Assembly: GCA_023412915.1 (NCBI GenBank)
Contig: JAEZRE010000002.1
Span: 1 to 64,000 of the forward strand
DNA from: Bacillota bacterium
GTDB taxonomy: Bacteria > Bacillota > Clostridia > Acetivibrionales > DTU013
Reading direction: 5' to 3'
Length of the DNA stretch: 64,000 bases
Under the pieces are notes generated by a model, which saw nothing but the letters and a program-made list of their open reading frames with translations, was not told the DNA's origin and made no database searches. Shown one piece after another: positions 34,418 through 42,282 of this stretch. Numbering within the stretch: position 1 is the stretch's first letter; each line of letters begins with the position of its first letter. The translations under genes were made by a program, and so were the position numbers.

Positions 34418-36007
34418 TTAAGAGCGGCGGACCTTATTCCGAATATCTCCCGGCGTTTTTCCTGTAATCTTTTTGTAAACGCGATAGAAATAGCTTATAC
34501 TTTCAATTCCAACCGCTTCCACTATTTCTTCTATAGATAGTCCGGAATTGCTTAGAAGCTCCGTAGCAACTTCCATTCTTCTGTTGACAAGATAATCCGA
34601 AAAGCTTGTTCCAACTTCATTTTTAAATAATCTGCTGAAATAATTGCTATTCATACTGACAAGGCCGGCCATGCTCTCACAGCTGATTTCTTCGTTTATA
34701 TGTGAATTTATATACTCGATAACTTTATTCACTTCAGGACGTGAGGTGATATTTCTAGGTTCGCCGAGTTTTTCAAAAATGTATTCCAGCGCTTTTGCGG
34801 TAATACTTTTAAACATTTTTAAGGTATCGCCCTTGATCTGAAAATGTTCCATATTGATTCCATATTTCGAAAATGTCGCTTCCATATCGATAAAAAGCCG
34901 TCTCAGCAGAATCCTTATCTCCTTGGGCGCATACCTTTCGGCAGTAATCCTTTCGAACAGGTTTTCGATACATTCCGAAAGCTCGCTATGCTTCTGCATG
35001 CTCAAAAATCCTTTTAAAGCAGGTCCGAATTCCGTGTACAGATTACTTGTATTCTTATTTTTATATTCCACTTTTCCCGTTACTATTTTACCGGGTCCTT
35101 CATAAAAATATGCCTCGCGGAGGGCTTCCACCTCCTCTGCCGCTTTTTTCAAATCCATGATATTTCCATATACGCCGCTGATACAAACGGACATTCTAAA
35201 ATTTAAAACCGATTGTACGTTTTCCTGAATCTGTCTCACTATTGTAATAATTTTCTGTTTTTCCATAACTTCAGTAGTATCGTCCCAGTATAATAAGGCA
35301 AACGCATTCTTTCCGTAGGAAAAAACGCTTATCCTTTCATTTTCCGCTACGGTCTCTTCAATGATATTCAAAATGCTCGACTTGAATAATTCGTATTCTC
35401 GAATAGGGCTCTGCAGCAAAACATCATCCAGGTCGTCAACAAAGCAGGAAATCAGCCTGAAATTCCCATCCGGCAGCAGAATCCCGCTCAGTGCCGCCCT
35501 GTAGCGGACCTCTTCCCTATCAGTCACATTTTTGTCCATTATATCCGAATAAAACTTTTCCAGGATCACATACCTGTTGATGCTATGCTCTCTGTAGGCT
35601 TTATTCAGGTACTCGCTTTGCTCCCATTCAGCCTGCATCTTTGCCTTAAGCTTGTTTATCACCCGGATCAGTTCTTCCTCTGTCAGAGTATACTTGATGA
35701 TATACTCATCCGCCTCCAGCCTGATCGCTTCCTTTGCGTAGTTAAACTCTTCATGGCAGCTGATAATTATGCTTTTGATATCCGGCTTGAATTTTTTCGC
35801 TTCCCTGATCAATTCCAAACCGTCCATTACCGGCATGGTTATATCCGTCATAACCACATCGGGCATGGCTGACGATATTATATTCAATGCATCGAGACCG
35901 CTTTCCGCGGTACCTGCTATTGTAAAGCCGTAATCTTCCCAACGGATTATGTTTACCAGTCCCTGAAGCATTTCAATATCGTCATCGACTAACAATATCT
36001 TTATCAT
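34418..36007 (-). CDS. yesN: YesN-type response regulator (REC plus AraC HTH)
   Basis: 529 residues from the ATG at 36007 (MIKILLVDD); the frame to 36028 is longer. The N-terminal receiver domain has the DDD triplet at residues 8-10, phospho-acceptor Asp55 in VVMTDITMP and Lys in DEYIIKYTL. A long middle part follows. The C-terminal ~100 residues hold two AraC helix-turn-helix units (CESMAGLVSMNSNYFSRLFKNE and IEEIVEAVGIESISYFYRVYKKITGKTP). It overlaps the yesM gene by 26 bases. It probably activates the adjacent sugar transporter and GH2 operon when its kinase senses extracellular sugar. Confidence 0.92.
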   Translation of the reverse strand: MIKILLVDDDIEMLQGLVNIIRWEDYGFTIAGTAESGLDALNIISSAMPDVVMTDITMPVMDGLELIREAKKFKPDIKSIIISCHEEFNYAKEAIRLEADEYIIKYTLTEEELIRVINKLKAKMQAEWEQSEYLNKAYREHSINRYVILEKFYSDIMDKNVTDREEVRYRAALSGILLPDGNFRLISCFVDDLDDVLLQSPIREYELFKSSILNIIEETVAENERISVFSYGKNAFALLYWDDTTEVMEKQKIITIVRQIQENVQSVLNFRMSVCISGVYGNIMDLKKAAEEVEALREAYFYEGPGKIVTGKVEYKNKNTSNLYTEFGPALKGFLSMQKHSELSECIENLFERITAERYAPKEIRILLRRLFIDMEATFSKYGINMEHFQIKGDTLKMFKSITAKALEYIFEKLGEPRNITSRPEVNKVIEYINSHINEEISCESMAGLVSMNSNYFSRLFKNEVGTSFSDYLVNRRMEVATELLSNSGLSIEEIVEAVGIESISYFYRVYKKITGKTPGDIRNKVRRS

Positions 36008-37790
36008 AAGAATGCCCCTCTTTCCCATTCTGCTCCGGAAGCCATACCTCTGCGGAAGTCCCTTTCCCTTCGGTGCTCGCCAGCCTTAATCCGTATTTTT
36101 CTCCAAAATAGAGCTTAATCCGCTCATCTACGTTCCTTATCCCAATACCCGAAAACTTCAGTTTTCGCGTGTCCTCTACCTTTAATCCGGAATCAGGGCT
36201 TATACCTACCCCGTTATCCTTTACACTGATTACGACAAAACCATCCCTTTTCATACCTGTAATTTCAATCACTCCCCCGGTGACTATGCCTTCAAAGCCA
36301 TGGATAATCGCATTCTCAACCAGAGGCTGCAATAGAAGCTTAGGAATTCCATATTGCCTTATATCCTCCTCTATGTCGCAGTGCAGTTGGAATTCAATGG
36401 AGTGTCGCATTTGGAATATAGCCGAATAATTTTTCAGATTTTCTATCTCCTCTTCGACGGTGATCAGCTCATCCCCCTTGACTATGGTCATTCTGAGGAG
36501 GTTTGTTAATGCAAGAACCATGTCCGCCGCTTTTTTTGCGTTGTTGTTGATAGCCGCCCATCTCACCGCGTTAAGTGTGTTGAACAAAAAATGAGGACTG
36601 ATCTGGGCCTGAAGCGCTTTCAACTCCGCGTCTCTTTTTTTCCTCTCCTTTTCCATATTATCCTGCATCAGCGACTTTATATTTTTCCTCATAATATTGA
36701 AGTTCTCTTCAAGAATTCCAATCTCGTCGTGTCGTTTACCGGTTTTGTCTCCGTAAGAGCTATCGAGGTCGGTTTTGAGCATCATCCTGGCAAGCTTCCT
36801 CAAAGGCTTGGAAATATTTCGGGCTATTACGGCTGAAATACCACAAAAGGCCAATATAAAAATTGCATTTATGATTAACAGCTGATTCCGTACTTTACCC
36901 AGCTGTTCGGTTATGGCGTCATAGGATTTTATATCCACGACCTTCCAATCTCTTATTGTGTTATACGAGATGATTGATTTATTTCCTTTTGTATCGCCTA
37001 TGACAAAATAGCCCTTTTGCTCTTCCGGGAATATACAGTCGTATACCTTTTTGAACGGTTTATTCAGCCACTCCTTTACCGTTGATGAAATCACATCAAG
37101 GTTCTCGTTCAGAATAACCCTTTTTTGCAGTTGATTTTCAGTTGTCATCAGCTTGCTGATTTCGTCTTCCGGCACACTTATTACCAAAGTCCCGTATTGC
37201 ATCTCACCCGAGGCGTTATAAATATTTTTGACAAGAGTCATAACATAAGGGTGCAGGTTAGTCTCGCTTTCTATATAGTTTTTCTCTATACCCTTCCAAA
37301 TGAGATTTGTCCCTTTATCCATCGTGTTTCCAGGCATATACCGGTTCAGATACGAATCGGAACCGGCTCCTTCATAAGCCCAATTGGTGTATTTCTGGCC
37401 CGATGAAGTAATAATGGTAATATAGCATCTGGTCCCTATCATATTAAAAGCCATGTTACTGATAAAACCATTGAATTTATTGATTCTGTTAAGCTTGCTT
37501 AAATTTTTATTCTCCCGGTTTGAAAACGGTGGTGCATCCGAGTCTTCCATCTCCTGCTGAATCAGTTCTTTTATGCTTTCGTCATCATTGACATACAACG
37601 CTATGGAAGCCATTTTCTTAAGCAAACTGTCAATACTGTTGGATACAAGCTCAATTGAATTCGAGGTTTCCGAAGATATCTGACTCACTGTCATATCATT
37701 GGCTGTCTTCTGAAAAACATAGAAAGAAATCGCAAAAGGGACAAAAATAATAATTATAAACGCAATGATCAGTCTGGTAAATGTATTCAT
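35982..37790 (-). CDS. yesM: YesM-type sensor histidine kinase
   Basis: 602 residues. A membrane helix at ~7-27 and a second at ~303-323 flank an extracellular sensor part of about 275 residues. A HAMP segment follows (ISKPLRKLARMMLK). The His_kinase domain has QISPHFLFNTLNAVRW with His400, and the ATPase core has NAIIHGFEG, VKDNGVGI and GIGIRNVDERIKLYFG, typical of the LytS/YesM group. It is transcribed first, from a good promoter at 37846-37874, and overlaps yesN. The signal is probably an extracellular oligosaccharide. Confidence 0.93.
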   Translation of the reverse strand: MNTFTRLIIAFIIIIFVPFAISFYVFQKTANDMTVSQISSETSNSIELVSNSIDSLLKKMASIALYVNDDESIKELIQQEMEDSDAPPFSNRENKNLSKLNRINKFNGFISNMAFNMIGTRCYITIITSSGQKYTNWAYEGAGSDSYLNRYMPGNTMDKGTNLIWKGIEKNYIESETNLHPYVMTLVKNIYNASGEMQYGTLVISVPEDEISKLMTTENQLQKRVILNENLDVISSTVKEWLNKPFKKVYDCIFPEEQKGYFVIGDTKGNKSIISYNTIRDWKVVDIKSYDAITEQLGKVRNQLLIINAIFILAFCGISAVIARNISKPLRKLARMMLKTDLDSSYGDKTGKRHDEIGILEENFNIMRKNIKSLMQDNMEKERKKRDAELKALQAQISPHFLFNTLNAVRWAAINNNAKKAADMVLALTNLLRMTIVKGDELITVEEEIENLKNYSAIFQMRHSIEFQLHCDIEEDIRQYGIPKLLLQPLVENAIIHGFEGIVTGGVIEITGMKRDGFVVISVKDNGVGISPDSGLKVEDTRKLKFSGIGIRNVDERIKLYFGEKYGLRLASTEGKGTSAEVWLPEQNGKEGHSYDKDIVSR

Positions 37791-37845
37791 GTTCCCTTCT
37801 CCCTTATCCTGCCGGTGATATAGGAAAAGAATCGCCTGTCATTTT

Positions 37846-37874
37846 ATTTTACAGCGTGCAGCATAAATTTGCAA
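37846..37874 (-). promoter_or_regulatory. Sigma-A promoter for yesMN
   Basis: On the minus strand TTGCAA (37869-37874) and TAAAAT (37846-37851) are spaced by 17 bases, with an expected start near 37839, about 49 bases before the ATG. Apart from this promoter the 304-base interval 37791-38094 shows no gene. Confidence 0.7.
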
Positions 37875-38094
37875 AGAAAAGCCATTACTGGTTGGCATCA
37901 ACTTACTATATGAAAAAAAGTTCACTTACATTAAAGAATTGGAAAGTGCGATATAAGAACCGTTATCAGGTTTTGATCCAAATGATGATCCTATGCCACG
38001 GATGACTTGAGCAGTAACTGCGGGATCCACCCCACCGCCCTCAAGGGCTCGCTCTCATCGCCGAACGGGATAGACCCCACAAAACTGTTACCTT

Positions 38095-38259
38095 TTATTT
38101 TTCATTTTCGTCAACATGTATTTTTGCGTTCGTTATCTGGAATTCCGAAGGTATCGTGACTCTGGAGTGGGATTTTTTCTTTTCGATATTAGCCCATGCG
38201 GCGGTATCGTGCTTTTCGACCGGAACTCCGAGGTCATAGTCTTTCTTTTTGTCGGGCAT
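38095..38259 (-). CDS. Small spore surface protein (DUF3787 type)
   Basis: 54 residues from the ATG at 38259, which has AAAGGAG eight bases before it; upstream in-frame ATGs lack a ribosome site. The centre PVEKHDTAAWANIEKKKSHS and SRVTIPSEFQITNAKIHVDEN match the short clostridial family formerly called DUF3787, described as a spore surface protein in Clostridioides. It is hydrophilic, with no signal peptide. It stands alone, so expression in the mother cell under a sporulation sigma factor would be expected, though no such promoter was identified. Confidence 0.75.
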   Translation of the reverse strand: MPDKKKDYDLGVPVEKHDTAAWANIEKKKSHSRVTIPSEFQITNAKIHVDENEK

Positions 38260-38343
38260 GTTCATTTCTCCTTTCATCCTCATCAATACATATATTCTCA
38301 GACGAAATTTGAAAATTATGCGTAAATAAAGGGCGGTTAAATT

Positions 38344-38370
38344 GGAACAAAAGAACCGTCCCTCTGTTTC
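38344..38370. repeat. Dispersed repeat, copy 2
   Basis: GGAACA and TGTTTC flank the same ACAAAAGAACCGTCCCT core as at 11179-11207. The copy ends 13 bases before the stop of the minus-strand M24 peptidase gene, the same placement relative to a gene 3' end as copy 1. Confidence 0.7.
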
Positions 38371-38383
38371 GCTCCAGTCCCGC

Positions 38384-39595
38384 TTAAACCTGCATGAGGC
38401 CGGGATGGCCGCCTGTGATGCACCTGCCCCCGTCCGAGGTCACGATGAAGGTATTTTCTATTCCCACCATGCCAATACCTTCCACGCCCGCCTTCGGTTC
38501 GAGCGCAAAGACCATTCCCTCCTGCAGCGGTTCATCGAAGCCTTTTGCAAGCACCGGCAGCTCATCGACCTGCAGACCTATGCCGTGGCCGAGGAACCTG
38601 GCCCTTCTGCTGCCGTACCCCATGAAATTGGGCAGGCAGTCTTCATTTATGTCTTTCATGATATTCTCGTAAATTTTAGAAGGAATTTCTCCGGGTCTCA
38701 GCATCGAAGCCATCCGAAACTGAATATCGAGGCATTTTTCATGAATCTCCCGAGCACGCGTGGGCAGCGGCTTTCCGAAAACGTATGTCATCGTCTTGTC
38801 CGACTGGTAGCCCTCATATCCGCACCCCGTATCTATAAAAATCAGATCGCCGTCCCCGAGCCTTCGCTCCCTGTTGCCCATCAGCTGCATTGCGGGTCCG
38901 AGCCCGTAATTGCCGCCTGGGCCATTGAAATAGGTCGGATAAAGCGAGCTTTCACCAAACGCTATATGTCCCAGCAGTATTTCCGTATCGAACATTGAGA
39001 ACCGCGCTATTCCCTGGTGTCCCTCCGCTACAAGCACCGAAAAGATCGCGGTAGTCAACTCGCTTTCCGTCATCCCCACACGCAGCAAGGACGGCACACG
39101 ATCCTCCAGTACCCTTCTGTGTATGTCTCCCGCCTTCGTCATCATTTCGAGCTCATAGGGGCTTTTTACCGATCTTGCCCTCGAAATGCAGGCGTCCACC
39201 GATTTGAAAGCCGCGAACCCGAAATATTTCTTAAGCCGTTCGCACATGGCCAGAGGAATGACTTCCGACTCGATATGGGCCGTGCCAGGCAGCCTGCCGA
39301 GATCCGCGGCAGCATCGCGGTAGGACTCCATTGGCCGGATGTCCGGGAACAGCGATTCAGAGGCCGCTCTATCGAAGCTGCGCCTTACAAAAAACACCGC
39401 GTCTGCGTCCCTGGGTATGAATAGCAGTCCTTCCTGCATGGTGCCGGTAAAATAGTACAGATTTATCTTGCTGATGATCAGCGCGAGCTCCCATTCGGGT
39501 TCCCTCTCGTCCAGTATGGCTCTGAAGCGCTTCATCCTTTGTTCGAGTTCGGGTAATGGGACTTTGTTGATATTGATTATTGAGCCGTTTATCAT
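38384..39595 (-). CDS. Xaa-Pro peptidase-like M24 family protein
   Basis: 403 residues. An N-terminal creatinase-like domain (to ~155) is followed by a pita-bread domain. Metal ligands are visible: Asp in LIFIDTGCGY and GYQSDKT, His in FLGHGIGLQVDE, Glu in FALEPK and Glu in GIENTF, so the two-metal site is complete. It should cleave an N-terminal residue before proline, or act on a related dipeptide. It is a single gene with no close partner. The C-terminus has GGRCITGGHPGLMQV. It is expected to be cytoplasmic, as no signal peptide is present. Confidence 0.9.
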   Translation of the reverse strand: MINGSIININKVPLPELEQRMKRFRAILDEREPEWELALIISKINLYYFTGTMQEGLLFIPRDADAVFFVRRSFDRAASESLFPDIRPMESYRDAAADLGRLPGTAHIESEVIPLAMCERLKKYFGFAAFKSVDACISRARSVKSPYELEMMTKAGDIHRRVLEDRVPSLLRVGMTESELTTAIFSVLVAEGHQGIARFSMFDTEILLGHIAFGESSLYPTYFNGPGGNYGLGPAMQLMGNRERRLGDGDLIFIDTGCGYEGYQSDKTMTYVFGKPLPTRAREIHEKCLDIQFRMASMLRPGEIPSKIYENIMKDINEDCLPNFMGYGSRRARFLGHGIGLQVDELPVLAKGFDEPLQEGMVFALEPKAGVEGIGMVGIENTFIVTSDGGRCITGGHPGLMQV

Positions 39596-39660
39596 AACTT
39601 ACTTCCTCTGCCTTTTTTTATTATTATATATTCCCATTGTAAGCCAATCAAACTATTTTA

Positions 39661-40344
39661 TTACGGATCGACAACCGTAGGCGTCCTCCCGATGCCGGAA
39701 GCAAGCTCCGTCAATCTGTTGAGAGTGTTGCAGCCAGCTACGCCGTCCGCGGCAAGACCCTGCGCACGCTGGAAATTCGTAACCGCTCTGCGCGTGCCCG
39801 CGCCATAATAGCCATCAAGCCCGGAGCCGGTGTAACCCAGCGCATTCAAAGCATCCTGCAGCGTAAGTACATAGACGCCAACACTTCCGGATCTAAGCAG
39901 AGGATATCCTCCATTCGGGCATGCCGCCGGGCTCTGCCTGGTGTCGAAATGCACCCAGGTCGGTGTCAGATAGGCAGGCTCAACATAACTCCACACTCCT
40001 GTTGCAGCCGCAGTATCACGAAGCTGGTCCCGGGTGACGCCGTCAAGGTTCTGCCCGACATCGAACGCCACACCCGCGTAGTGTTGGGACATCGGATCGT
40101 GCCCGCCCTCCCAAATCCGCTTGAAGGCATAGCCAACATAGATCGGGCGCCCCCAGGCGCTTCTCGTTATATTGAACGCTTCCATGGCCTTCCTGGTAGT
40201 CCAGATAGTATTTGCGGTAGAATTTGCCCTGAATTCCCTGACAGTAAGCGTACGTCCAATGTTGTAGGGCATCGCGTCCGACAGTCCCAGTGCGTAATAT
40301 TCCATTGCGCCGTTACGGTCGTTATATACATAAACATTTGGCAT
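39661..40344 (-). CDS. M15-type peptidase with C-terminal peptidoglycan-binding domain
   Basis: 227 residues with an AAAGGTGG ribosome site. Residues ~45-135 resemble the M15 zinc peptidases: SQHYAGVAFD gives His88 and Asp95 with the usual spacing, and TWVHFD gives His132. Residues ~145-210 are a PG_binding_1 domain (LLRSGSVGVYVLTLQDALNALGY, YYGAGTRRAVTNFQRAQGLAADG). It probably trims or cleaves peptidoglycan peptides. There is no clear signal peptide, as in some spore cortex or mother-cell enzymes. Location next to a spore surface protein gene fits, but is not proof. Confidence 0.8.
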   Translation of the reverse strand: MPNVYVYNDRNGAMEYYALGLSDAMPYNIGRTLTVREFRANSTANTIWTTRKAMEAFNITRSAWGRPIYVGYAFKRIWEGGHDPMSQHYAGVAFDVGQNLDGVTRDQLRDTAAATGVWSYVEPAYLTPTWVHFDTRQSPAACPNGGYPLLRSGSVGVYVLTLQDALNALGYTGSGLDGYYGAGTRRAVTNFQRAQGLAADGVAGCNTLNRLTELASGIGRTPTVVDP

Positions 40345-40390
40345 TCGAATACCACCTTTACATAATATACTTCATTTCATATTATGCCGG

Positions 40391-40458
40391 AGGTACGGCT
40401 GTTGTTCACCGAATAGCCGGGACTGTAACCGAAGGGCTGCAATGGGAACAAAGTACCT
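40391..40458. other. Candidate structured element in the intergenic region
   Basis: AGGTAC (40391-40396) is complementary to GTACCT (40453-40458). Inside, CGGCT (40396-40400) pairs with AGCCG (40415-40419). The base-paired, GC-rich block lies in a 321-base gap between the M15 gene and the ABC-F promoter. No riboswitch family was recognised, and either strand could be the transcribed one. Confidence 0.35.
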
Positions 40459-40497
40459 AGTCGGACGCCGTGCGGAAAACTTATAAAATCTTGGGTT

Positions 40498-40526
40498 GTG
40501 ACAACGCATTATATATGTGTTATAAT
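40498..40526 (+). promoter_or_regulatory. Strong sigma-A promoter for the ABC-F genes
   Basis: GTGACA (40498-40503) and a perfect TATAAT (40521-40526) are 17 bases apart. Transcription should start near 40533, leaving a ~133-base leader before the ATG at 40666. A 24-codon frame begins at 40537, almost at the start point, and ends at 40611. Confidence 0.8.
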
Positions 40527-40665
40527 CAGTTGCTGTATGCTGTTAGCAGGAAGCAGCAGAGGCCACACTGCTGTCCGGAAGGACCGGCACGGCTTGCGGA
40601 CGGTATATTGAACGCCGGACCGTTTTGAAAGATAAATATGATCAAATAAAGGATGAATAATAAAT

Positions 40666-42282
40666 ATGATAAGCACAACCGGCATATCCCTGAGATTTGG
40701 GGAACGGATACTTTTTGAGGACGTAAATATAAAATTCACACCGGGCAACTGCTACGGCTTGATCGGAGCCAACGGCTCAGGGAAATCGACATTTCTCAGG
40801 ATCCTCTCCGGAGAGTTAGAGGCCAACAGAGGCGACGTCACGATCGAACCGGGCAAGAGGCTTGCCGTTTTGAAGCAGAACCAGTTCGAATTCGATGAAA
40901 TTGAAGTGCTGAAGACTGTAATTATGGGGCACAAAAGACTCTGTGAAATAATGGACGAAAAGGAAGAGCTGTATGCAAAATCGGATTTCTCTGAAGAGGA
41001 TGGGATAAGAATTTCGGAGCTCGAAACCGAATTCTCAGAGTTAAACGGCTGGGAAGCAGAATCCGAAGCTGCCACGCTGCTCAATGGACTCGGTATAAGC
41101 GAAGAATTCCACTATAAAAAGATGGGTGAGCTGGAATCGAACCTGAAGGTCAGGGTCCTTTTGGCCCAAGCGCTTTTCGGCGCTCCCGACATACTGCTAA
41201 TGGACGAACCGACAAACCACCTGGACGTTGCCTCTATCGCCTGGTTGGAAAACTTCCTGTACAATTTCGACAATACCGTAATAGTGGTTTCGCATGACAG
41301 GCATTTTATGAACAAGGTCTGCACCCATATAGCGGATATAGATTTCGGCAAGATACAGCTGTATTCCGGCAATTATGATTTCTGGTACGAATCGAGCCAG
41401 CTTGCCATCCAGCAGGCAAAGGACCAGAACCGCAAGACCGAGGCCAAGATAAAGGAACTGCAGGAATTCATACAGCGTTTCAGCGCCAATGCCTCCAAGT
41501 CCAAGCAGGCCACCTCGCGCAAGAAGCTTCTTGAAAAACTCACTCTCGAGGATATCAGGCCCTCTTCGCGCAAATACCCGTTCGTGGATTTCAAACCCGA
41601 CAGGGAGGTCGGAAATGATCTGCTGACGGTAAGCGGCATAACAAAAGTGATAGATGGCGTCAAAGTACTGGACAACCTGAGTTTTACGATAAGCAAGGGC
41701 GACAAGGTGGCATTCGTCGGGCCCAACGGGTTTGAAAAGACGACGCTGCTAAAGATACTGGCGGAAGAGCTGGAGCCCGACAGCGGAGATTTCAAATGGG
41801 GCATAACCACGTCACGCTCCTATTTTCCCAAGGACAACACGGAATATTTCGACGGTGTGGAATTGTCGCTGGTCGAATGGCTGAGGCAGTATTCGAAGGA
41901 GGAGGCGGAAACCTTCCTGCGCGGCTGGCTGGGCAGGATGCTTTTCTCGGGGGAAGAGGCGCTTAAAAAGGCCTGTGTTATTTCCGGAGGAGAGAAGGTA
42001 CGCTGCCTGCTGGCCAAAATGATGCTGTCGGGCGCCAACACGCTGCTGTTCGACGAGCCCACAAACCACCTCGACCTCGAATCGATAACCGCGCTGAACA
42101 ATGGACTCATGAATTTTAAAGGAACCATACTGTTCGTGTCACACGATCACCAATTTGTGCAGACCGTAGCGAACAGGATAATGGAGATCACGCCGAAGGG
42201 CCTGATCGATAAACAGATGCCTTATGACGAATACCTCGAAAGCGAGGAAATACAGGCGCTGCGAAAGGAAATGTACGCTTGA
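40666..42282 (+). CDS. ABC-F family ATPase (YbiT-like)
   Basis: 538 residues with two ABC domains and no membrane part. Domain 1 has GANGSGKST (34-42), a weak signature ELESNLKVRVLLA as in the YbiT group, and LLMDEPTNHLD. A charged linker follows (~245-300). Domain 2 has signature CVISGGEKVRCLLA and LLFDEPTNHLD, but its Walker A reads GPNGFEKTT (352-360), with Phe and Glu where Ala/Ser and Gly are usual. ABC-F proteins act on the ribosome rather than in transport. The stop overlaps the next ABC-F start by one base. A strong promoter and leader precede it. Confidence 0.9.
   Translation: MISTTGISLRFGERILFEDVNIKFTPGNCYGLIGANGSGKSTFLRILSGELEANRGDVTIEPGKRLAVLKQNQFEFDEIEVLKTVIMGHKRLCEIMDEKEELYAKSDFSEEDGIRISELETEFSELNGWEAESEAATLLNGLGISEEFHYKKMGELESNLKVRVLLAQALFGAPDILLMDEPTNHLDVASIAWLENFLYNFDNTVIVVSHDRHFMNKVCTHIADIDFGKIQLYSGNYDFWYESSQLAIQQAKDQNRKTEAKIKELQEFIQRFSANASKSKQATSRKKLLEKLTLEDIRPSSRKYPFVDFKPDREVGNDLLTVSGITKVIDGVKVLDNLSFTISKGDKVAFVGPNGFEKTTLLKILAEELEPDSGDFKWGITTSRSYFPKDNTEYFDGVELSLVEWLRQYSKEEAETFLRGWLGRMLFSGEEALKKACVISGGEKVRCLLAKMMLSGANTLLFDEPTNHLDLESITALNNGLMNFKGTILFVSHDHQFVQTVANRIMEITPKGLIDKQMPYDEYLESEEIQALRKEMYA

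Noticed and set aside
37781..38005. 74-codon plus-strand frame in the gap before yesM
   Set aside because: It has no ribosome site, its sequence is AT-biased and motif-free, and it covers the yesM promoter on the other strand.
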